DNA of 10,398 nt, taken from Candidatus Martarchaeota archaeon (lineage in GTDB: Archaea; Micrarchaeota; Micrarchaeia; Micrarchaeales; CABMGC01). This document shows positions 6,248 to 10,398 of the stretch, piece by piece. The stretch covers positions 1 to 10,398 of the forward strand of contig JAMCSO010000042.1 in NCBI GenBank assembly GCA_023379075.1, in the 5' to 3' direction. The number at the start of each line of letters is the position of its first letter. Positions within the stretch are counted from its first letter, which is position 1. The position numbers and the translations under genes are program-made. The notes under the pieces were generated by a model that was given only the letters and a program-made list of their open reading frames with translations, was not told where the DNA came from and searched no databases.

Positions 6248-6260
6248 ATTCATCTATCCT
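6241..6260. terminator. Perfect palindrome across two convergent stop codons
   Basis: AGGATAGAT-TC-ATCTATCCT is a perfect 9-bp inverted repeat with a 2-bp centre. It contains the RIO1 TAG (6245-6247) and the NTPase TGA (6252-6250 on the minus strand). In RNA either strand would form the same hairpin at the very end of the coding region. No T-tract follows closely on either strand, so this may protect or pause rather than terminate outright. Confidence 0.5.
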
Positions 6261-6777
6261 CATAAAATTCCGGGCTGATGAATGGGGATAGAGCGCATGC
6301 AGCCGCAATCCTGAAAAAACTCTCCCTATCAACAAGATTCTTTGTAAGTATGCCTATTGCTCCTGAGCTATGCTTAGTATCCTTCATTCCAGAGAAATCA
6401 TCCATCACGTTTCCCAGTTCCTCGCCTGCCTTTACCCTCCTCGCTATCGGTTCAGGAATGCGAACAGAGGTTCCTCCACCAGTTCCTCTGACTCCTTTTT
6501 TATTAATTACTGTGACATAACTGCATAGCATCGTACCAAGCTCGGTATCTTCGACTCCTCCCTCAACTCCGACCCCAAATTCCGCATCCATGGAAGATAG
6601 CGCATTTATTGCTCTGTTTTCAGAGCCTTTGATTGTTTCCTTCGCGCTCATTGGCATCCTTGAGACTCCGGAATCCACTTCCAACGCCTCAAACTTCAGA
6701 TCATTAAAAAAAGAGCCAAATGCCCATCTGACAGCATTAATCTTTACCTTGTTTGTAGATCCTATCACTACCAGCAC
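6250..6777 (-). CDS. Inosine/xanthosine triphosphatase (YjjX family NTPase)
   Basis: House-cleaning phosphatase that hydrolyses non-canonical purine nucleoside triphosphates such as ITP and XTP, keeping them out of RNA and DNA. The 175 residues match the family. Family blocks: VIGSTNKVKINAVRWAF (4-20); DSGVSRMPMSAKETIKG (35-51), equal to the usual P-S-G-V-x-x-Q-P-x-x-x-x-E-T; ENRAINAL (53-60); and the acidic loop FGVGVEGGVE (67-76). Later come ELGNVMDDFSGMKD (120-133), SSGAIGILT (137-145) and the final RESFFRIAAACALSPFIS (151-168). The start is GTG 6777, nine bases after the aIF1A stop, with no upstream ATG available before the stop, so it is the third gene of the aIF2-beta operon. The start codon is not ATG and no clear ribosome binding site is visible, which suggests coupling or modest expression. 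Confidence 0.93.
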   Translation of the reverse strand: MLVVIGSTNKVKINAVRWAFGSFFNDLKFEALEVDSGVSRMPMSAKETIKGSENRAINALSSMDAEFGVGVEGGVEDTELGTMLCSYVTVINKKGVRGTGGGTSVRIPEPIARRVKAGEELGNVMDDFSGMKDTKHSSGAIGILTKNLVDRESFFRIAAACALSPFISPEFYEDR

Positions 6778-6786
6778 ACGATCAAC

Positions 6787-7107
6787 TTACATAGGTATCT
6801 CAAAGCCACGCTGTTTGAGCGTATCTCTATCCATTATGCTGTATCTCCAGACTATGTCCCCACGTTCGTTTCCCTGAACAGCCCATGGTTTTACGAGGAC
6901 CAGATCATTTTCTTTTATCCAGAACTTCCGTTTGAGCCTGCCAGGTATTGAGCATACTCTCTCACACCTATCGGAGCATTGGACTATGAACTTTGATGCC
7001 CCAGAGGCCTTTGTGACAACGCCTATCACCTCATTGTCCCTAGGCATTACTATCCTGTGAAACTCTGCCTCAGGCTTCTTCTTGAAATTTCCTCCACGAT
7101 ATTGCAT
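6787..7107 (-). CDS. eif1a: Translation initiation factor aIF1A
   Basis: Archaeal counterpart of eIF1A/IF1, binding the ribosomal A site during initiation and helping scanning or start-codon selection. The 106 residues from ATG 7107 form one OB fold: MPRDNEVIGVVTKASGASKF (21-40) for the first strands, then RCERVCSIPGRLKRKFWIKENDLVLVKPW (48-76), holding the R-x-x-C-x-I-P-G-x-x-x-x-x-x-W-I signature, and a short tail ending in DRDTLKQRGFEIPM. The N-terminal QYRGGNFKKK is the usual basic arm. A TTG one codon earlier is less likely. The gene follows the aIF2-beta stop by 7 bp and precedes the NTPase by 9 bp, an initiation-factor operon. Confidence 0.95.
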   Translation of the reverse strand: MQYRGGNFKKKPEAEFHRIVMPRDNEVIGVVTKASGASKFIVQCSDRCERVCSIPGRLKRKFWIKENDLVLVKPWAVQGNERGDIVWRYSIMDRDTLKQRGFEIPM

Positions 7108-7114
7108 CAAACCA

Positions 7115-7522
7115 CTAATAATTCTTCAATGTGTATCTAGCTCCGCACGCTTCGCAAACAGTAGTGATGTAGCCCCTCTCTGTGCCTTCTACCCTGGTGT
7201 CTGGCTTATGGCACTCCTTGCATATCACATACGTCTCGAAATATTTAGTTATCTTAGCATTTAATATATTCTGTGCCACCTTTGCGTTTATTACGAGCAT
7301 CTGATCATCTATGCCTATCGGAGCGGCAAGCTCCTTTGTAAGGTACTTGATTATCTCTGCCTTGCTTCTCCTCGCAATGTCTGCAATCTGGGTAATGTTC
7401 CTAACAACGGTCTTGTTTCCCTGTATTATAGAATCTATAACAGGAATCCTGAAATCAACATTCTCCTTTGAGAGAGTAGGAAGCTTGGTGAACGCCCTGT
7501 CTAACAGCTCATCGTAATTCAA
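7115..7522 (-). CDS. eif2b: Translation initiation factor aIF2 subunit beta
   Basis: Beta subunit of the trimeric aIF2 that delivers initiator Met-tRNA to the small subunit. The 135 residues have the archaeal three-part plan: N-terminal helix YDELLDRAF (3-11) that binds aIF2-gamma; alpha-beta core with RIPVIDSIIQGNKTVVRN (25-42), ITQIADIARRSKAEIIKYL (43-61) and ELAAPIGIDDQMLVINAK (64-81); and a C-terminal zinc ribbon with CKEC (101-104) and CEAC (123-126). The start is TTG 7522: no in-frame ATG exists upstream before a stop or near the family start, the family begins right at this helix, and GGTG sits 5 nt before the TTG. It heads the operon with aIF1A and the NTPase. A TATA-like box lies at 7553-7561. 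(This is the initiation factor, not the eukaryotic eIF2B exchange factor.). Confidence 0.95.
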   Translation of the reverse strand: MNYDELLDRAFTKLPTLSKENVDFRIPVIDSIIQGNKTVVRNITQIADIARRSKAEIIKYLTKELAAPIGIDDQMLVINAKVAQNILNAKITKYFETYVICKECHKPDTRVEGTERGYITTVCEACGARYTLKNY

Positions 7523-7561
7523 CTTAACACCAATATCTTAACATCATAAAAGTTATTAATA
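7523..7561 (-). promoter_or_regulatory. aIF2-beta promoter and ribosome binding site
   Basis: TATTAATAA (7561-7553, minus strand) predicts a start site near 7531, giving a leader of about 9 nt. GGTG at 7531-7528 is 5 nt before the TTG and is complementary to the archaeal 16S tail, which supports the unusual start. Confidence 0.45.
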
Positions 7562-7640
7562 CTTAAGCAATAAGAAGACCAAAGCTTTATTCATAAACTC
7601 TGGGTTTTTGGACAGATTTGGAATCTTTAAACAAGGCTGA

Positions 7641-7678
7641 AGGCTAAGCACTAGTCCAGCAGAGGGTGTGCTTAGCTT
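7641..7678. other. 11-bp stem hairpin before the SRP RNA promoter
   Basis: AGGCTAAGCAC (7641-7651) and GTGCTTAGCTT (7668-7678) pair over 11 positions (one G-U) around a 16-nt loop. ACA follows the stem at once (7679-7681). A TATA-like CTTTATTCAT lies about 50 bp before it on the plus strand. No box C/D is seen, and it is too small for a standard H/ACA guide. It may be a small RNA, a transcription barrier for the divergent genes, or the target of a regulator. The rest of the 7562-7690 spacer shows nothing else. Confidence 0.4.
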
Positions 7679-7690
7679 ACATCTTACTAA

Positions 7691-7698
7691 TTTATAAG
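7691..7698 (+). promoter_or_regulatory. TATA box for SRP RNA
   Basis: TTTATAAG, centred about 24 bp before the inferred RNA 5' end at 7718. The expected archaeal spacing supports the 5' boundary. Confidence 0.6.
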
Positions 7699-7717
7699 CT
7701 TTCATAAGATACTTATA

Positions 7718-8014
7718 GTGCAGCAGAAAGGCGGGGAGCTAGGGGTTTCCCATACCGCAAATCCCCTTGGGCGGGCCGCATGCTAGCCGAGTGTTATGCC
7801 TTGTATATAAGACCCATGTCAAAGCGCTGAAGCTCTGCCTTCGGTGGTGGTTTTATACATGAAACGGGCCAGGCCGGAAGGAGCAACCCTAAGTATATAG
7901 CTTAAGTGCACCTGCACAGTGCGTACAAAGAACTATGCTCTGGAGATACAGGGCTGAGCAGAGGCATGGCAAATCTTTTATGCATGCATGGTGCAGAGTT
8001 GGCTTCTGCTGCGC
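7718..8014 (+). ncRNA. ffs: Signal recognition particle 7S RNA
   Basis: RNA scaffold of the archaeal SRP, which binds SRP19 and SRP54 and targets membrane and secreted proteins. Helix 8 is clear: GGG (7866-7868) and CCC (7887-7889) enclose CCAGGCCGGAAGGAGCAA, with the GGAA tetraloop at 7876-7879. The ends pair as helix 1, GTGCAGCAGA (7718-7727) with TCTGCTGCGC (8005-8014). Helix 5 can be traced in steps: 7786-7790 with 7999-8003; GTGTTATGC (7791-7799) with GCATGGTGC (7986-7994); 7805-7812 with 7974-7981; 7814-7818 with 7965-7969; and 7831-7837 with 7949-7955. The Alu domain (about 7730-7785) has GCTAGGGG and later GCTAGCC. About 297 nt is the normal archaeal length. I did not resolve helix 6. 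tRNA-Ser follows after 11 nt. Confidence 0.9.
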
Positions 8015-8025
8015 GGCAAGATCCT

Positions 8026-8110
8026 GCCGGGATCGCCTAGTGGTAGGGCGGCAGCCTGCTAAGCTGTTTGGCTCAAAAAGCCTACGCGAGTTCGATTCTC
8101 GCTCCCGGCG
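8026..8110 (+). tRNA. tRNA-Ser, anticodon GCT
   Basis: Class II tRNA reading AGC/AGT. Acceptor stem GCCGGGA (8026-8032) pairs with TCCCGGC (8103-8109), with discriminator G8110 and no encoded CCA. The D-arm contains TAGTGGTAGGGC. The anticodon stem is GCAGC/GCTGT around loop CTGCTAA, giving GCT. The long variable arm GGCT-CAAAA-AGCC is typical of serine. The T-arm is GCGAG-TTCGATT-CTCGC. No intron. It lies 11 nt after the SRP RNA and may be processed from the same transcript. CTTTCTTTT directly after it (8111-8119) can act as terminator. Confidence 0.96.
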
Positions 8111-8144
8111 CTTTCTTTTAAGCTCATCTTAAAATTGCGATATG

Positions 8145-8153
8145 CATAAATAT
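8145..8153 (+). promoter_or_regulatory. TATA box for the metallopeptidase-like gene
   Basis: CATAAATAT, centred 27 bp before ATG 8176, predicts a leaderless mRNA. No ribosome binding site precedes the ATG. Confidence 0.45.
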
Positions 8154-8175
8154 CATCATTTCCATATAAAATAAC

Positions 8176-9288
8176 ATGGTCTCCGGACACCGTTCTGCTT
8201 TTAATACTTATCTGCGTGATCAGTCCAAAGGCGCATTGGCTTTAGCGCGCGATTCTTTGACTTCCTCACCAACGATAGCTGATGCTAAAGCTTTAATAGA
8301 TCTGTTCAGGTCAGCCACCACAACCTTCATAACCGATGCAAATTCAAATGGGCTTCCTGGAGCAATACTTAAACAATGCTATCCTGAGTCTGAAGCTTAT
8401 TATACTGTGACTGGAAAAAGATTAACATGGGGTGACTTTAAGGAATTACTTAGGCGTGGTTTACTAATAAGCGAGATTCCGGATCTTCCACATGACTTTC
8501 AATATGTTGCCCAATTATACGATGGGAAATGGAACCATGATATAACTGGATTTAAACACTCTGTTCCAGTACCAATGGTAGACAAACTCAGATTGGCAGT
8601 AGCACTAGTAAAGGCAAAAGAAGCTATAGAATCCTTAGGCATAGATCCAAATCTTACTAAATTACCAACAATAATCCTGCATCCAAATAGAGGAGAACAT
8701 GTTCTTGCCGAGGCTATAGATGATACTATACTTGTTACTCCTAATCAGATACCTTTGCTAAATCAGAGTTCCCTAGATAATCTTCTCTTGCATGAATATG
8801 TGCATATTGTAAGAAATAGAGGTGCTGGAAATAAACATCGCCCCCAAACCATTATGTACACGGCTGCAAATACCCTCTTTATATATGGTCTCCCAGACCA
8901 TCTTTTTGAAGAAGGCATAGCTACATACGCTGCAGAAGTTTTCCATCCAAGCGTACCGGATGAAAAAGAAACTGCAATGAAAATTATCGAAATGTTTTTA
9001 TTTGCTAATGCTGAAAACGGCAAAGTAACATTACCAATTAAAACTATGGATGGTGTTATTGGCCTTATTAAATCATTTTGCTATACACCAGCAAGGTTAG
9101 CTGCAGCTGCAGATATTCCAAGAGAAACCAAGCTAAAGATACTCGGGGAATTACTTTTACGCGAAGGATCTGCCGAAACATTAGTAGAATTCTATGATCG
9201 CGTCGGATTTCCAATACGAGCCGTATTTAATTCGTTTAATAACCCATTCATAATCAAAATCAGCCCCGACCAAGTTCTACAAACTTAA
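8176..9288 (+). CDS. Predicted gluzincin-type zinc metallopeptidase
   Basis: A 370-residue soluble protein without signal peptide or membrane segment. LLLHEYVHIV (203-212) contains HExxH, with H206 and H210 as zinc ligands and E207 as catalytic base. FEEGIATYAAE (244-254), 36 residues later, offers E246 as third ligand in the E-G-x-A form used by gluzincins such as the peptidase-MA-like group. A strand-like segment VLAEAIDDTILVTPNQI (176-192) precedes the active site, as in that fold. The roughly 170 N-terminal residues and the C-terminal 90 are not familiar to me. Gene character differs from its neighbours: about half of the arginines use CGN codons (about a quarter in RIO1 by my count) and the sequence is more A/T-rich. 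It sits alone between tRNA-Ser and a pseudogene, which suggests acquisition by transfer. The natural substrate cannot be read from the sequence. Confidence 0.72.
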   Translation: MVSGHRSAFNTYLRDQSKGALALARDSLTSSPTIADAKALIDLFRSATTTFITDANSNGLPGAILKQCYPESEAYYTVTGKRLTWGDFKELLRRGLLISEIPDLPHDFQYVAQLYDGKWNHDITGFKHSVPVPMVDKLRLAVALVKAKEAIESLGIDPNLTKLPTIILHPNRGEHVLAEAIDDTILVTPNQIPLLNQSSLDNLLLHEYVHIVRNRGAGNKHRPQTIMYTAANTLFIYGLPDHLFEEGIATYAAEVFHPSVPDEKETAMKIIEMFLFANAENGKVTLPIKTMDGVIGLIKSFCYTPARLAAAADIPRETKLKILGELLLREGSAETLVEFYDRVGFPIRAVFNSFNNPFIIKISPDQVLQT

Positions 9289-9318
9289 TAGAAGCGATCA
9301 GCTAACTTTAGAATTACC

Positions 9319-9360
9319 AGAACAAAGTTCATCCTAAGTTTATCTGTTCTTTTTTGTTTT
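9319..9360 (+). terminator. Hairpin plus T-tract terminator after the metallopeptidase gene
   Basis: AGAACA (9319-9324) pairs with TGTTCT (9345-9350), followed by TTTTTGTTTT (9351-9360). The 20-nt loop makes the hairpin weak, so the T-tract is likely the active part. It also marks the 3' end of the opposite-strand pseudogene. Confidence 0.5.
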
Positions 9361-9823
9361 ACCTCAACAAGACTTCAGAAATTTCCCAAGAGTGTTTCCA
9401 TTCATTATTGATCTTGTACTTCCGGATCTCTTCTCTGCCAGCCAAAACATAATTAAAATGCTCATCAGATAATCTCACATCAGTTCCCATCGAAGCTACA
9501 TAAGAATTAAATTGCATTGTAAGTATTCCCTTGCTTAAAACATAATCGAAGCTTCCTGAGAACGCAAGGATCTTCTCAACTTTTAATTCGGTCTCTTCTT
9601 CAAGCTCCCTTCCAACAGCCTCGTCTATCCTCCCAATCTTCTACCTTACCTCTAGGAACTTCGTATTGTCCTGCAAATGAATCTTTAGTGCTTCTCTCTA
9701 TCAAAAGAACTTTGTTCTATTCATTTGCTACCTAGCTCAGGTAGAATATCTGAATATTCCATCCTTCTTCGCATCCTACGCGAGCTCGTAGAACAACATC
9801 TCATCTATTCCATCAGATTGCAT
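9359..9823 (-). pseudogene. Decayed NUDIX hydrolase
   Basis: Pieces of one NUDIX protein remain in order, but no frame is open. From ATG 9823 the first piece reads MQSDGIDEMLFYELA, then TAG (9778-9776), DAKKDGIFRYST, then TGA (9739-9737) and TAG (9730-9728). A middle piece in another frame (9716-9630, preceded by TAG at 9719-9717) has NKVLLIER and YEVPRGKVEDWE, the first half of the NUDIX box. At about 9629 the frame shifts again, and the rest is open to TAA at 9359 with IDEAVGRELEEETEL, the catalytic R-E-x-x-E-E half, then about 75 further residues. First and last pieces share a frame, and the total span is 155 codons, about the length of a bis(5'-nucleosyl)-tetraphosphatase-type enzyme. The intact ancestor would have hydrolysed nucleoside diphosphates linked to another group. 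Four stops and two shifts rule out sequencing noise at one site. Confidence 0.87.
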
Positions 9824-9854
9824 AATAAACTGGGCACAACCAACGCTAAAGACT

Positions 9855-9899
9855 TAAATTAAAAATAAAAAAAGAAAGAGAGAGTCCTTTTCAGACTCT
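9855..9899 (-). terminator. Intrinsic-style terminator after the TRAM gene
   Basis: Reading leftward, AGAGTC (9899-9894) and GACTCT (9886-9881) form a 6-bp stem with a 7-nt loop that begins at the stop codon. It is followed by CTCTTTCTTTTTTTATTTTT. The hairpin plus long U-tract resembles a bacterial intrinsic terminator and is the strongest stop signal in the window. Confidence 0.7.
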
Positions 9900-10258
9900 T
9901 ACTCTTCTTCAGATTCTTCAGACCCTACTTCCTCAGGTAAGCCCTCCTCTGCTACTCTCTCTTCAGGTTCTGCAGAAGAAGCCTCTCCTTTCACTTCTCC
10001 TATTGCGAATCTGGTCCTAACATCAGTTATCTTAACCCTGACTCTGTCTCCCTTCTTCGCATCTTTTATGAAGATGACAAATCCATCCTTCTTTGCTATT
10101 CCGTCTCCTCTAGACGCTGTAGCCTCTATAGTGAGATCAATTTCATCCCCAACCTTGACGGGCTTTGGGAGGAAATAATTTGGTTTAATCTGGCTTCTCT
10201 CGCCTCTCTCTCCCCTGCGCCTGTCCCTATCATTCCTATCTCCGAATCCATTGCTCAT
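9899..10258 (-). CDS. TRAM-domain RNA-binding protein
   Basis: A stand-alone archaeal TRAM protein of 119 residues. The central TRAM beta barrel spans about 34-90: KVGDEIDLTIEATASRGDG (35-53), then GIAKKDGFVIFIKDAKKGDRV (53-73) and VKITDVRTRFAIGEV (75-89), which carry the usual G-D-G-x-A-x-x-x-G-F-x-x-F-V and G-x-V features. Small archaeal TRAM proteins act as RNA chaperones, in part as cold-shock-protein equivalents. Here the domain is flanked by an Arg-rich N-tail with repeated RDR/RGER (8-22), likely a second RNA contact, and a strongly acidic C-tail (about 91-119, ending EESEEE) that could compete with RNA for the basic arm. AGAGGA precedes ATG 10258 by 6-11 nt. It is a single-gene unit with its own promoter and terminator. 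Confidence 0.92.
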   Translation of the reverse strand: MSNGFGDRNDRDRRRGERGERSQIKPNYFLPKPVKVGDEIDLTIEATASRGDGIAKKDGFVIFIKDAKKGDRVRVKITDVRTRFAIGEVKGEASSAEPEERVAEEGLPEEVGSEESEEE

Positions 10259-10331
10259 GTGATTTCCTCTGTAGGATCAGCGTTTTCCGCTTTTACTACT
10301 TGGTAGTATATCATATTAATTATTTATAAAA
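10259..10331 (-). promoter_or_regulatory. TRAM gene promoter and leader with palindrome
   Basis: TTTATAAA (10330-10323) predicts a start site near 10300 and a leader of about 42 nt, the longest in the window. TACTAC-TTG-GTAGTA (10294-10308) is a 6-bp inverted repeat over that start site, fit for an operator or for a small 5' hairpin such as an autoregulatory or temperature-responsive element. Confidence 0.5.
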
Positions 10332-10398
10332 CTATGCATTTTTGCTCATCCTGTTTTCCATATTTTTCATAAATGATAATTCTTTAAATTGTAATATA
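10332..10398 (-). other. Possible 3' end of a gene entering from the right edge
   Basis: On the minus strand 21 codons are open from the right edge to TAG (10334-10332), ending in FMKNMENRMSKNA. The stop lies immediately before the TRAM TATA box, a fitting place. The stretch is too short and A/T-rich to exclude chance. Confidence 0.2.

Noticed and set aside
7641..7681. Calling the hairpin a box H/ACA or C/D guide RNA.
   Set aside because: There is no pseudouridylation pocket or kink-turn in a 16-nt loop, and no C, D, C' or D' boxes.
7935..8132. A 65-codon open frame across the SRP RNA and tRNA-Ser.
   Set aside because: The region is fully explained by two structured RNAs.
9775..9788. CCTACGCGAG(C)TCG repeats 8081-8094 of tRNA-Ser with one mismatch, as an attachment-site remnant would.
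   Set aside because: It does not extend to the tRNA 3' end, and it lies inside the NUDIX pseudogene where the bases encode the expected ELA residues, so chance is the simpler reading.

Overview
The window is archaeal chromosome. It carries ribosomal protein S8e, translation initiation factors aIF2-beta and aIF1A, the RIO1 kinase, the KEOPS subunit Cgi121, a helicase-less XPF-type nuclease, an archaeal-size (about 297 nt) 7S/SRP RNA and TATA-box promoters with very short or absent leaders. GC content is moderate, arginine is mostly AGG/AGA, and several starts are GTG or TTG. The small proteins and tight packing would fit a small-genome lineage (DPANN-like, for example Micrarchaeota), but the sequence alone does not fix the phylum.

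Layout, left to right. (1) 1-1594: a minus-strand arginine unit, argF followed by a GNAT acetyltransferase that runs off the left edge, with an operator-like palindrome upstream. (2) 1595-2489: minus-strand rps8e plus a coupled unknown 128-residue protein, sharing a divergent promoter region with Cgi121 on the plus strand. (3) 2943-5139: a minus-strand run of XPF-like nuclease, PhoU-like DUF47 protein and Pit-like permease; its last gene abuts the Cgi121 stop. (4) 5275-6247: plus-strand 53-residue eight-cysteine zinc protein and RIO1. (5) 6250-7522: a minus-strand operon of aIF2-beta, aIF1A and a YjjX-type NTPase, convergent with RIO1 over a perfect palindrome that spans both stop codons. (6) 7718-8110: SRP RNA followed 11 nt later by tRNA-Ser(GCT). 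(7) 8176-9823: an accessory pocket between the tRNA and the next housekeeping gene, holding an HExxH metallopeptidase-like gene and a decayed NUDIX hydrolase pseudogene on the opposite strand. (8) 9899-10258: a TRAM-domain RNA-binding protein with a hairpin plus U-tract terminator.

Most of the window is information processing: initiation (aIF2-beta, aIF1A), ribosome assembly (S8e, RIO1), tRNA t6A modification (Cgi121), protein targeting (SRP RNA) and RNA binding (TRAM). The less ordinary parts are the phosphate-transport-like pair in which the permease has lost the Pit signature residues, the cysteine-rich mini-protein, the argF operator, an 11-bp hairpin before the SRP promoter, and the accessory pocket after tRNA-Ser. 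I saw no CRISPR array, insertion sequence or convincing attachment-site duplication, and no clear new multi-gene system.
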